Origin: Paraphaeosphaeria minitans | Lineage: Eukaryota > Ascomycota > Dothideomycetes > Pleosporales > Didymosphaeriaceae | Length of the DNA: 64,000 bases | NCBI GenBank assembly: GCA_015832175.1 | Contig: WJXW01000017.1 | Coordinates: forward strand, 124,001 to 188,000 | Direction: 5' to 3' | Translations under genes and position numbers: made by a program | Notes under the pieces: model-generated | Seen by the model: only the letters and a program-made list of their open reading frames with translations | Databases searched by the model: none | What the model was told of the DNA's origin: nothing | Part shown: piece by piece, positions 33,801-46,900 of the stretch | How positions within the stretch are numbered: the first letter of the stretch is position 1 | Layout of the letters: every line of letters begins with the position of its first letter

Positions 33801-35362
33801 GCAGCTTTTATAGCACTTATTAATAACGTACTCTGTAAACATCTAGACATATTTATTATTACGTATATAGACAATATCCTTGTCTTTTCTAAAAACAAAT
33901 CAGACTACACTAAGTATATACAGATAATACTAGAAGCACTAGATAAAGTATACCTTTACATTAAACTTAAGAAATATAAGTTTAACGTTAAATAACTTAA
34001 ATTCCTAGGATATATTATTACTACAGAAGGAATTGAGATAGCACTAAGTAAAGTTAAATGTATTAAGAACTAGCTAATACTAAAGATAGCTAAGAATATC
34101 TAAGAATTCTTAGAATTCTGTAGATTTAACTAATAATTTATCTAAAATTACGTAAAAGTTATAATACCTTTAACAAACCTTACAAAGAAGGACGTACCCT
34201 TTAAATAGATAAATAAGTGTAGAATATTATTCTAACTTCTTAAGATAGTATGTATTATAGAATCTGTCCTTATTTATTTTAGAAGTAATAAACTACTGCG
34301 CTTTAAAATAGACACTAGCAATCTTGCGCTAGGCGCCTACGCTAAATAAGAACATAATAGTAAATAGCACCTAATTACCTATTACTTATGCAAATTTAAT
34401 AACGCTGAAACACAATATAATATATATAATAAAGAACTCTACGCTATTATTAAAGCTTTAAAGCACTAGAGGATTTACGCACTTAGTTACTTAACACTAG
34501 AAATCTATATAGATTATAAGAACCTTCTAAGGTTCACGATAATAAAAAAACTTACACTATAATAATAAAGATAGTTGTAAACCACTAGGCAATACAAGTT
34601 TAAAATTATCTATATAGCTAGAAAAGAAAATGGCAGAGTAGACGCTTTTAGCTAATAAAGTAATCTAGTAGGAGAAAAGGTAAAAACCTTCTTTATAATC
34701 CTTTGCAAAGCTAAAGATAGATCTCTAGAACTAATAGCAGAACTAAATTAACTTTTAGTAATTAACTAAGAAGTTCTAGAACATCTATAGACTAAGATTA
34801 TCCAATAATACCACGATAACCCTATATATAGACACCTAGGCATCACAAAAATAATAGAACTTATCTAAAAGAATTACACCTTTAAAGGAATTAAAGAAGC
34901 TGTAATAACTTATATCTATAAATGTGTAGAATGCTAAAGAAATAAATATAGTATATATCTTAAATATAGAGAGATGCAAGCAATTAGAATACTAATAGCA
35001 CTATAGGAAGATATTACTATAGATTTTGTTATAGGAATTCTAAACTCTAAGGATCTAATAACAGGAATTAAATATAATAGCATACTAGTAATAGTCTACT
35101 AACTAATTAAGTATGTTAAGCTTATTCTATGCCTTAAAAGAATAACAGTAAAAGAACTCGCTTTTCTTATTCTAGATAGACTAATTAGACACTATAGAAT
35201 CCTAAAAATAATTATTAGCGATAGAGACAAGCTATTCATGTTAAATTATTAGATAACGCTTATAGCACTGCTTAGAATAAAATAAAAGCTATTAACAGCT
35301 TACTATCTATAAACAGACAGATAGATAGAACGTATAAACCAAACTATAGAAACGTACCTACG
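30880..35362 (+). pseudogene. RIP-broken gag and pol of F, left part
   Basis: Gag: KPLKDKKKVIFAVIYM near 31040-31085 and zinc knuckle CFIYSKLGYIARNCRLK (about 31738-31788). Reverse transcriptase: ILRDGYHLI-like text near 33685 and TYIDNILVFSKNKSDY at 33860-33907. Integrase: the HHCC finger (HLGITK to KCVEC, about 34833-34940) and SDRDKLF near 35218. The gene is cut at 35362 by E2 and resumes at 48482. Confidence 0.85.
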
Positions 35363-35555
35363 TGTTATAGGCTAGCCTTAGAGAATGAACAGAACTGTAA
35401 GTGCCAAAATATAAAGGATAAATTCTAGGTATTAAGTCTCTATAGGGGGGTGTGCCACTTATAAGAAGAGTTTTCCTTAGTAGGTCTACTTCTTTAGGGT
35501 AGTTCTTTTCCTTAAGATTCTTCTAAAGGCTAGGGCTATACCCTAGCCTATTATA
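35363..35555 (-). repeat. LTR of E2 (3' LTR of the reversed element)
   Basis: TGTTATAGGCTAGCC at the left, CCTAGCCTATTATA at the right. It is the reverse complement of the E1 LTRs. Confidence 0.94.
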
Positions 35556-36684
35556 TACTTTAGACCTTACTTAGTTTAAAACGTCTTATAGTTATAAGGT
35601 AAGCTTTAGAGATTTTAAGAGTGTTATACTATAGTAAAGTAGTAGTATAGAGGTAGCTCTAAGGCGGCCTTAGGGTGAGGGCCTTTATTAGGCAGTTTGT
35701 TTATTTACCTTATTATTATAAGGTAATAGGATAGCGCTCCTGCCCTTTTTAATATAATTATTATATATCTATTACCTTAGTAGTGCGTTACTATTATAGT
35801 CTCCTTATATCTATGTTACTTTGCCTTCTCTTTTCCTTTCTCTACTCTTTCTTTCCTATACTAACCCTAACCTACGCCTATTCTAACTTCCTTAACTATC
35901 TGCAACTACCTCTATTCCTGTCTTCTTCTAGCCCTAATCTAGTCCCCCTTCTATTTCTACGCTATACGCCCCTATACTTTTATTAGCCTCTTAGCCCTCT
36001 TTTTTAGCGTTCTGTTCGCGGCTGTAGCTAATATTAATATTATTAATAACAGCCTTTAAAGTAGCGCTGCCTTAGTAGATATTTTTAGTCCTAGTAGTAG
36101 TAGTAGTAATAACTCTTTAGACCTAAACTAGCGCCTTACTAAGCCTAGCTATATACACACTAAGGAAGAGATTAATAACGCTAAGGTAAAAAAGATTTTT
36201 TAGAGCTTAAACACGCTTACGTAGTAGCCTAATAGTAGTAATTACTTTTACCCTTTTATAACTTCTAAGAGGTGTATACTAGCTAATTACCCTAACTCTA
36301 TTATCTTTACCTATACTCTAAAGTGGCTTTACGTTACTAAGAGCGCGGTCCTTTAAAGAGATAGTTTAGATAAAGAGCTAGCTAACTCTAATATAAGCCT
36401 TATATGTATTAAATATATTAGGCGCCTAAGGTGGCTTAGGCGCGTAGAGTAAGTCTGTAGCCTTATATTCTAGACTATTATTAATATTTATATAGCTATT
36501 AATTATTCTAGGGCTACTTCTATAGCGCCTACTATTACACTAAGGCTACCTACTAGTATAATTCTGCCCCCTTTACTAATAACCTAGGCTTAAGGCGGGC
36601 TCTACGCCTCTAGATTAAATATATAAAGCGAGGCTAGGTTAATAGCAATTTATATATTTGTAATCCTAGAATATATAGCACTAA

Positions 36685-37094
36685 TGTTACGTACCAGATA
36701 ACAATGTGGGACTCGGGCGCTTATAAAGGTGTGATAGAACGGCGATAGGGTTATAAATGTAACAAAGAGACGCCAAGTAACTTAGATTAGGTTACGTGAT
36801 GTGCTTAGTCGCTTAGTAGCACTAAGCAGCAGAGTAGGTTACGTGATATGCTTAGTTGCTTAGTAACACTAAGTATTAGAGCAGCCCTATTATATAGGAA
36901 CATAAGGATAGACCTCTATACTTATATTTAATCTATTTATTAATCTATCGTTTAGATTCTAGCAGACTAAATTATTAACTTATTACACTTTGCAAGATAC
37001 TATTGTATTAATAAGACCTTCTACCTTCTGTAAGTACTCCTGCCTAAGAACTAACCTTAACCCTTTAGGACTAGCTACCCTCTTAGATTTAACA
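36685..37094 (+). repeat. 5' LTR of G
   Basis: TGTTACGTACCAGATAACAA start, TAGATTTAACA end. Two imperfect copies of GGTTACGTGATGTGCTTAGT lie in the U3 part; TATATAGGAACATAAGG precedes the conserved 178-bp end. Confidence 0.95.
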
Positions 37095-37119
37095 TCTTAA
37101 ACACCCTTAATATAAGTAC

Positions 37120-40100
37120 TTTACAAACTTCTACCTCTTCTACAGCTTTAGGTGCCGCTAAGATTACTCCTATAAAGAATAGTAGTAAGGTGTATAAACC
37201 TAATCTCTACTTTAGCAAATAATCTTAAACTAATATCTAGATTCTTTAGTTAGACCTCTACTTCTTTAACTTAGACAAACCCCTTAAAGATAAGAAAAAG
37301 GTCATCTTTGTAGTAATATACATACAAGGAGATGTAGGATTATAGATCTATCTCTACCTTAAAAAGTACCTAGGAATAGACTATAATAACAACAACAATA
37401 ACTACGCAGACAACTATACTAATATAGTTAATATTATTAAAAATTATAATAACTTTAAGAAATGCCTTAAATAACTCTTTAGGATCGCTAATAAGGACTC
37501 TATTATAAAAGTAAAGATTTAGACTATAATTTAGAAATAATTAGCAGCTAAGTATATAGCTAAGTTTCGCAGATACGCTATGTAACTTAACTAGGATAAT
37601 AAATCTCTTTAGGATATATATAAATAAGGACTTAAATAGAAACTACGTAAAGAACTCTTATATAGTAGTGCACAAATTGCTAACCTTAAAGAACTATATA
37701 AAGAAACTATTAGGATTAATAGAGAGTGGTTTTTACTACAACAGGAGCTCTACTAAAACCCTAGGGCGATAAGCTTTAGACAACTAGCAAAAGTAGTTTA
37801 TAAAAACCCTATTAGAATTGTCTAAAAGCAATAGCTAAGGAACTACTAGAGATATAAACTAATAGAAGATGTCTAGTTTAACTATATAGGCAAAGGAAAA
37901 GGAGGAAAGATAGGCCCTAAGCAGCCTAACAAACGTGTCTTAGATAGAAGTTAATAACTAATAACTAAAACCTTTAAATACTTTATATGTAGTAAACTAG
38001 GCTATATAGCTAGGAACTATAGATTAAAGAACAAAGTCTATTAAACTAAGTTAAATATACTAACTATTAAGGACTAAGAACCTAATAAGGAATAGGAAGT
38101 TATTATAACGCTATTTAGTTACTAACACATTACACTAGAGCAAAGTAAGTAATTAGATTTACCTAACTTACAACTATACAAAGATCTAGAAGATAACTCT
38201 AATATATACTATAACATAGAAGACGTAGAAGAGATACTAAGATCTCCTACTCCTTACCTATAAAGTAGGCGGGAAGAAGACAACCCTATATTACCTAAGT
38301 ATAAACTAAATGTTTAGGACTACATAGAACCCTACTAGGCACTAAAAGAAATGCAACCCTATAAAAATAAGAAGTTAGACTACGTACTAAAGTACTACCT
38401 AGACTACTAAAATCCTATATACTAATTCTATATATAAACGCATTGCGAAGAACCAATATACGCACAATATAAGACAGAGAAAGAGAAGAATAAGAAATAA
38501 CCTAGAAGAAAACTACGCTGTAGATAGATATAGATAGACTACTCTATTATAGCTTATAACAAACACCTCTAGGATAAATAATAAGTAAAATACTTTCCTT
38601 ACCTTACGCTAAAGGGCAATAAATACTATAATATACTTATTAATAGAGACTATATGCAACTATACTAGTACACGTGTCTAAACTAAGACTGTAAATACTA
38701 CTATATAGCCAAACGTTTAGACGGCTTTGTAAACTGCCCTATGTAAGAAGTAATAACAGAACTACTAATTTAACTAGTACATAGGAACAGTAAAGACTAT
38801 AGGAGGAAAAACAGAAGAATATCTTTATAGGAAGAAGAAGAAGACAATCTATATAAGCCACATACTTAAGAATAACAATAGAAGTAGATACTTAGAAATG
38901 TATACTAGGCACTAGAACTTAACTATAACCTACACAAATAGATGTCTTTTTTAGGCCTAAACTTAGATAAGAAAACACTTTTATTAAATTAAATACTATA
39001 GTAAGCACAGTATTAGTTAAGCTACTAGTATAGCTTAAAGGAATATAGGCTTAAGCTCTTATAGACTTAGGAGTAGAAAGGAACTTTATATTTTATTAGA
39101 TAGTAAGATAAGTAGGACTTATAATATTAGAGAAAGAAGTACCCTATATTATCTATATCGCGAATAGATCCCTAATACCTAAGATACCTTAAATATACTA
39201 GGAGGTTACTACTATAATAACAGTCTAAGGACATAGAGAGGAACTTACTTTAGATATTTTACTAGGATCTAAGTATAAGTTAGTTTTAGGATTACCTTAG
39301 TTAATAATACACAACCTACAGATTAACTAGGGTACAAAGAAAATATTATTTAAACGCTGTAATTATGTATTATAAGTAAAGCCTACGTATTAACTAAAAA
39401 TAATAGTAGATAAGGGAGTTATTAATAACATAATACCGCGATAGATAGTTAAAAAACAGAAGTACACCTTAGCAGACGCTAGCAGGAACTACTAGATTAA
39501 AAAGCGCGAGAAGGAGGACAATAGCACACCTCTTACCTTACTAAGAGAGTACAGGAAATAGACACACATATTTACAGAAAAAGAAGGAAAAGCAAACCTA
39601 CTAGAATATTAACCCTAGGATTTTACAATAGACCTAGAAGAAGGAAAGACGCCACCCTTTAGACCACTATATAGTAAGATAGGAGAAGAACTCCTTAAGG
39701 AACGTAATTTTATTAAGATAAATTTTAAGAAAGGATATATATAACTATTAAAGTTACTAGCAGTAAGCCCTTTTATATTTGTTAAGAAAAAGGATAGATT
39801 AGACAGACTATGTGTTAACTACTAATAACTTAATAACATAATAATAAAAAACTAATATCTACTACTAAACATTATAGAGTTACGAGATTAACTATCTTAA
39901 GCTAAGATATTTATAATAATAGATCTAAGAGATAGTTACTACCTTATATAAATTAAGAAAGGTAAAGAATAGAAAACAGCATTTTAATTACGCTATAGAC
40001 TATTTAAATATAAGGTTATACCTTTTAGACTTACAAACGCACTAGCAGCTTTTATAGCACTTATTAATAACGTACTCTATAAATATCTAGACATATTTAT

Positions 40101-42290
40101 TATTGGGTATATAGATAATATCCTTGTTTTTTTTAAAAACGAATCAGACCACACTAAGCATATATAGATAGTACTAGAAGCACTAGATAAAGTATACCTT
40201 TGTATTAAACTTAAGAAATGCAAGTTTAATATTAAATAACTTAAATTCCTAGGACACATTATTACTATAGAAGGAATTGAGATGGCACTAAGTAAAGTCA
40301 AATATATTAAGAACTAGCTAATACTAAAAACAGCTAAGAACATCTAAGAATTCTTAGAATTCTATAGATTTAACTAACAATTTATCCAAGATTACGTAAA
40401 AGTCACAATACCTTTAATAAATCTTATAAAGAAAGACGTACCCTTTAAATAGACAGATAAGTGCGGAATGTTATTCCAACTCCTTAAGATAGTATATATT
40501 ATAGAACCTATTCTTATTTATTTTAGAAGTAATAAACCACTACGCTTTAAAACAGACGCTAGCGATCTTACGCTAGACGCCTACGCTAAATAAAAACGTA
40601 ATAGTAAATAGCACCTAATTGCCTATTACTTATGCAAATTTAATAACGCTAAAACACAATATAATGTATATAATAAGGAACTCTACGCTATTATTAAAGC
40701 CTTAAAGCACTAGAGGATTTACGCACTTAGTTACTTAACGCTAAAAATCTATATAGATTATAAGAACCTTCTAAGGTTCACAATAACAAAAAAACTTACG
40801 CTATAACAACAAAGATAGTTGTAAACTATAGGGTAGTACAAGTTTAAAATTATCTATGTAGCTAGGAAAGAAAATGGCAGAGCAGACGCTCTTAGCTAAT
40901 AAAGTAATCTAGTAGAAGAAAAAGTAAAAACCTTCTCTGCAATCCTTCGCAAAGCCAAAGATAGATCTCTAGAGCTAATAGTGGAACTAAATTAACTTTT
41001 AGTAATTAACTAAGAAGTTCTAGAACATCTACAGACTAAGATTATCTAACAATACTATAACAACCCTATGTACGGACACCTAGGCATCACAAAAATAATA
41101 GAACTTATCTAAAGGAATTACACCTTTAAAGGAATTAAAGAAGCTGTAATAACTTATATTTATAAATGTGCAGAATACTAGAGAAACAAATATAGTATAC
41201 ATTTTAAATATAGAGAGATGCAAGTAATTAGAATACTAACAGCACTATAGAAAGACATTGCTATAGATTTTATTATAGAAATTCTAAACTCTAAGGATCT
41301 AACAATAGGAATTAAATACAACAGTATACTAGTAATAGTCTGCTAACTAACTAAGTATATTAAGCTTATTCTATGTCTTAAAAGAATAACGGCAAAGGAA
41401 CTCGCTTTTCTTATCCTAGACTAACTAATTAGATACTACAGAATCCTAAAAACAATTATTAGTAATAGAGACAAGCTTTTCACGTTAAATTATTAGACAA
41501 CACTTATAGCACTGCTTAGAACAAAACGAAAGCTATTAACAGCTTACTATTTATAAACAGACAGACAGACAGAACGTACGAACCAAACTATAGAAACGTA
41601 CCTACGCATCTACTATAACAGTTAGAAGAATAACTAGGTTTTATTACTACCTATAGTATAGTTAGTCTATAATAACAAAGTATTAGCAGCATTAGGACAT
41701 ACACTGTTCTATATAAACTATAGAAGACACCTATATCTCTTTAATTAATAATTTCCTACAATAATTAAAGCAAAAGAAGCTATTAATATAATAGAAAATA
41801 TAAAGAAAATACACTAATAACTCTAAGAGAATCTTAAGAAAGCTTAGCAGCAATTAATTTTATATTAAAATAGAAAATAAAAAATAGCACCTTAGCTAAA
41901 AAAGGGGGATAAAGTATATCTACTTACAAAGAACCTTTAAACTTAGAAGAAAAAACACAAGAAACTAGATTATATTAAGGTTAGACTATTTTACATTTCT
42001 AAGTAAATATCACTAGTAAACTATAAGTTAGAACTACCGCCAGATGTAAAGATACACCTAGTATTCTACGTATCACTACTAGAACTAGTAGACCCTAATA
42101 CACTAGTTAGAACCACCTTCTACCACAGAACTAAGGAAAAAAATAAATTTAAGGTTAAAAGAATTCTAGAATATAATTAGCATAGCAATATATACCTTAT
42201 TAAATAGAAAGGATACCTACACAGCGAAAATACTTAGGAACTAAGGAACTACCTAGGAAACTATTAATAAAAGATTAAAGAATTTTATTA
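37120..42290 (+). pseudogene. RIP-broken gag and pol of G
   Basis: Zinc-knuckle relic near 37977-38030 (YFICSKLGYIARNY). Reverse transcriptase YIDNILVFFKNESDHTK near 40110-40157. Integrase finger near 41070-41180, active-site region SNRDKLF near 41460 and TDRQTERTNQTIETYLR near 41555-41607. Chromodomain FKVKRILEYN, KGYLHSENT*ELR near 42150-42255. The uninterrupted integrase here proves the E2 insertion point in F. Confidence 0.87.
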
Positions 42291-42327
42291 ATAGACTTAC
42301 CTAAGACAGTAATACTAAAGAATTATC

Positions 42328-42819
42328 TTAAAACTTAGGAGGCAGGTTGTCTATCGCTAACTATATAAATATGCTAAGTTTAGCTAGACTAGTAGGCTAA
42401 GTAGGATAAGCTAGATCCTCCTCTAACTCTAGCTCTACTAGAGCAGCACTCTTTACTATAATAACTTTACTAGCACGCTTCTTATTCTGCGCTAACTATT
42501 TTACTAACTAATCCTCTTTTACGCGCGCTACGCGTAGGGCCTTAAACACTATATTTTATTCCTTTTACGCCTTTAACATTTACGCCTTTAACTTCTTCTT
42601 CTTAGTAATTAACTGCGAAAACTTATTCCTAGTAATAGCTATATTACACTTTAAGCCTTATTTCTAATACTTACTACACTTCCCTAAGCTAACATAGACT
42701 TTATAAACGCAAGAGTGCGACTTATAGAAGGAGCACTTTAACACTATAACTACTCTATAGTTTTTAATAGTAAAGATAAGGTTATAACAACGCTTTATAG
42801 AATTATAGTTAGTAGGCAT
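42328..42819 (-). pseudogene. Antisense gene of G: Cys-rich plus coiled-coil protein, different from F's
   Basis: On the strand opposite to the element, an ATG at 42819 (38 bp from the 3' LTR) opens 164 codons to a TAA at 42328. Stops inside are TAG/TAA only. N-terminal half: LKCSFYKSHSCVYK, then GKCSKY*K*GLKCN. Several Cys remain, and Tyr codons stand at two or three positions where Cys pairs would complete C-x2-C clusters. Then ITRNKFSQLITKKKKLKA and a Lys/Glu/Ala coiled coil (EDQ-like positions broken by stops), and an acidic VELELEEDLAYPT. Same layout as the F antisense gene, but the sequence does not align beyond the layout. Confidence 0.62.
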
Positions 42820-42856
42820 AATTCTTTAGGACGAAGAATAGAAAGGGAGGGGATAA

Positions 42857-43266
42857 TGTTACGTACTAGATAATAATATAGGACTTAGGCGCTTATAAAG
42901 GTGTAATAGAATAGTAATAGGGTTATAAACGTAATAAAGAGACGCTAAGTAACTTAGATTAGGTTACATAATGTGCTTAGTTGCTTAGTAGCACTAAGTA
43001 GTAGAGTAGGTTACGTAATGTGCTTAGTTACTTAGTAACACTAAGTATTAGAGTAGCCCTATTATATAGGAATATAAGGATGGACCTCTATACTTATATT
43101 TAATCTGTTTATTAATCTATTGTTTAGATTCTAGCAGACTAAATTGTTAACTTATTACACTTCGCAAGATACTATTATATTAATAAGACCTTCTACCTTC
43201 TGTAAGTACTCCTGCCTAAGAACTAACCTTAACCCTTTAGGACTAGCTACCCTCTTGGATTTAACA
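42857..43266 (+). repeat. 3' LTR of G
   Basis: Preceded by polypurine GAAAGGGAGGGG. More RIP-damaged than the 5' LTR (ATATAGGACTTAGGCG against ATGTGGGACTCGGGCG). Confidence 0.95.
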
Positions 43267-43959
43267 ACTAACCCCTAGAAGCCTATAACTAGAACGCTAC
43301 CTACTTTTACAGCAAAGTTCTACTGCTTAGTCTAGCAGTATAAGTAGTACCTAAACTTAGTGTTTAAGAATTCTAGCCTAATCTAGAAGCTGGGCTCCCC
43401 TACTATGCCCCCACCTTAGTGTGGTAATAGAATAGTAGTTGCCCCCCCTAGTATAAACATAGCCTTAGTGGCACCTTTACTCTAGATAACTCTAGCCTAG
43501 CGTAGTAGTAACTATAATTAGAATCTAGTAGCGTTAGCTAATAATATAGTAGGGTGGATAAATAATATAGGAAATTATATTTAGTAATCTAAAGAGAGTA
43601 TAGACTAGCGCCTAGATAAAATAACCTAGACCTAAGCATAAACTACTAACTTACTTACTATTATTATAGAGTAACTTAGGACAGCTTCTAGCTAACACTA
43701 CTCTACTCTTTTAGCAGCCCTAGCCTAATAGCGTATACCCTTTAACTTATATTAAGAGTCTTATAGAGTAACTCTACCTAAGCCTTTATCTAGGGCTAGC
43801 TTAGTGCACCCTCTTAGGTGCCGCTACTACTAGTGTAAAAAGTAATATAGTTATTACAGTCCCCTTTTGTTCCTACTTAGTGTTACTTTAGTGCCGCTTT
43901 AGTTATAGTAATCCTAGGGCTAATAGCCTTTAGTAGTTTTTAGATAAATAGCGCCTCTA

Positions 43960-46900
43960 CTAGGTTAGTAGGGGAATAAATTCTTAAATACCTATTATAG
44001 CTTTTCTTATAATATTTATGTGTTCTTCTCTATAGGCTAAATAGAACTATTATTGTGCCTATAGTCCCCTTAGGCAGCCTTAAAGCGGTCTAGAGCTATA
44101 GTGTCTATAATATTTTTAACTAGTATTTAGGTTAGTAATACCTATCTAGTCTACTTTACTAGCGCCTATTATTATTTTCTCTAGGTATTCTTAATGCGTA
44201 GGACCTCCTCTACTTTCTATTTGCGTAGGTCTAGGTCCGCTTCTTCTAGCTCTAGGGCTAGGCTTAGCTAGGCGTTAGTCTAGATCTAACTAGATAGGGG
44301 ATTATCCGCCGCTTGCTTAAAGAGGTTAACGTGGACAGTCTTATAGAGATTACTAGACAGGTTTAGTGTTACTATAAGTAAAGATAGCATAGCTATTATA
44401 GTGTATTTAACTTTAAGCTAGTTAAGTTTTTTTTTTAGCTAGTTAGTTTTTATATTATATAGTAAGAACTATACCTTATCTCTAACTTAGAATTACTCTA
44501 TAAAGCAGTAGGTGTAGTTTATAGCCTCTATAGTGCACTACTATCTATAGGTAATAGTAGTCTAGACTAAAGCTATCCCTCTCTTAAAGTAGTCTAGGAA
44601 GTGCTTTGCCCTCCTAGTAAAGGTGTAGGTAGACTTTACTAGTAAGGGGATTCTCTTAAGAAGATTAATATAATATCTATTTAGTAAAAGGTTTAGGCTT
44701 AGGCCTATAGTAGTAGATACTCTATTATTTAACGTAAGCTAGTAGGCTAAGAGGTAGTCTAGCTAGTCTATCTATTTAAAGTTAACTATAATATAGAGGA
44801 CTAAGAGTACCTCCTAGTTCGCCCTCTTTATACTGCTGTTAGTCTAGGGGTAGTATACTATAGAGAGGAGTTATTTTATTCTAGTTAATTTATATAGTGT
44901 AGTCTAGAACTTCCCTAGCTAGTCTAAGCCTCTATCTGTAATTAGTAAGATAGGGAAGCTATAGAACTACTACTATATATTATAGAAGTAGGCTATACAG
45001 TACTCTGCTATTATAGAAGTTATAGTTTCTAGTTATATATACTTTAATAGCCTATTAGTAATTATAAACAGGTATCGCGGTGCTGCTGTAGAGGCCTAGG
45101 GGAGGTCTACTATAAAATCTATTAAGAGTTGCACCTAGTACTAGTCTATAATTAGGAGTAGCTATAGGAGACCTTACTACTTCTACTAGTCTATATACGC
45201 TCCTACGCAGTAGTAATTACGTACAAATTAGGTAACGTCTTTAGATATATTATCCTAGTAGTAGTCCTAGCAGATAATCTTAAATATAGAGTTTTTCCTA
45301 AAATAGCCTATAACTAAAGACTTATATACGCGCTGTATAATAGCGGTAGTAAGAGGTTCCTAAGCTAGGACCTAAAGGACTCCGCGCTATAGAAGGGACT
45401 TATATATACTAATTATATAGTCCCTAATTTATTAGGAGGTGGCAGCTACTATAGAGAATATATAGTTACTATAGCGCACTACCTTAAGCCTAATATAGTA
45501 GGGGGGGAACTTTACTATAGCTATGTCCTAGAGTGCCTATAAATACGTGTTAGTAAAAATCTAAGCCCCTACTAGCGCTATTAAAAATTACGTCTACACT
45601 AGGGCGGCCTATATAGTCCTAGGCACTATTAGTAGGGCGTTTGTCTTTATTTACTAGGCTATATCCTACTTACGCTAGCTTAGTGCGTCTAGTCTAGCTA
45701 CCTAGAATCTAGGCTAGTAGTAAAGGTAGAAGTAAAAAGTAGAGAGTAACTCTAACTACTAGTGCTAGTGCTTACTTAATTCTTAGATCTTTGTAAAGTA
45801 TTTAAAGTTCTTATAGTCTATTAGAATCTTAAAGGGGTGCACTACTCCTATTAGCTCTAGTCTCTATATTTAGAGAGCCTATATAATTATAAGTAGCTCT
45901 TTATTATAAATAGTGTAGTTCTGCTAAGCTAGTGTTAGGGCCGCAGAGTAGTAGGCTATAAAGTGCTAGATCCCCTTAATACATTAAGAGAGGTAGGCCT
46001 TAGTAGCACTACCTAAGTAGTCCGCCTCTACTAGCGTGTTACGCTCTAGGTCCTAGAGCGCTAGGATAGAGCCCTATATAAATATATTCTTTAGGGCCTA
46101 AAAGGCCTCTTATTCCCTAGAGCCCTATTAAAATAGGACCCCTTTCTTAGTAAAGGCATATAGGGGTGCAGCCTACTTAAAGAATTAGGGGAGAAAGTTG
46201 TAATAGAAGTTAGCGAAGCTAATAAAGTAGTAGACTACATATACTATAAAAAGGGTGTCCTATTAATTAATTACTTATATCTTTACTAGATTAGGGCAAA
46301 TAGCCTTACCTACTATAATAAGATACCCTAGGTACCTAACCTCTATTATCGCGAATTTGTATTTCTCTAAGTCTATATATAGTCTAGCTTTCTATAGGAG
46401 TCCTAGTACTTATTATACATAGTCCTAGTGTTAGCGTAGGGGCCCTATTATATAGATAAGGATATTATTTAGGTAAGCTGTACATATATCACCTAAGGTA
46501 TCCTTTAGAGCGCTATTAATATAGCGCTAGAATATAGTAGGTGCCCTAGTTAGTCTAAATAGGACTACTAACCACTTAAAGAGGCCAAACTAGGTATAGA
46601 ATATAGTATAGTGTTCTTCCTCCTCTATAACTCGCAGCTTATAAAAGGCAGCGCAGATATCTACTTTTATAAACTAAGTAGCCTAGGAGAGGGTGCGTAG
46701 TGTCTCTTTAATAAGTAGAAAGGGGTACTAATCTAGCTTAGAAATTGCGTTAATCTCCTAATAGTTAATATATAGGCGCTATTTCCCCCTAGGCTTTAGG
46801 GCTAGAAGGACTAGAGCACCTACTAAAAAAGAGCTAGCTTATATTTAGCCCTTATCTATAAGTTCTATAAGTTAGCGCTAGAGTTCTACTAGCTAATCTC

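Larger units (their letters stand above)
36685..43266 (+). mobile_element. Chromovirus G, structurally complete, 6582 bp, innermost insertion
   Basis: LTRs 36685-37094 and 42857-43266 (410 bp each), TSD ACTAA (36680-36684 and 43267-43271). Internal DNA is closely related to F and collinear with it through the chromodomain, then differs completely in the block before the 3' LTR. It sits inside E2, inside F. Confidence 0.95.
35964..43850 (+). pseudogene. Antisense gene of E2, interrupted by G
   Basis: Same gene as at 25930-27212. The start codon is ATA (35964) instead of ATG, a RIP change. Signal-peptide text (FISLLALFFSVLFAA) and both later frames are recognisable: SLDKELANSN near 36370, TLPTFTAKFY near 43304 and APPSINIALVAP near 43455. 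G sits inside it (36685-43266, TSD ACTAA). The pairing of frames in two diverged copies supports that it was a real gene. Confidence 0.6.
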
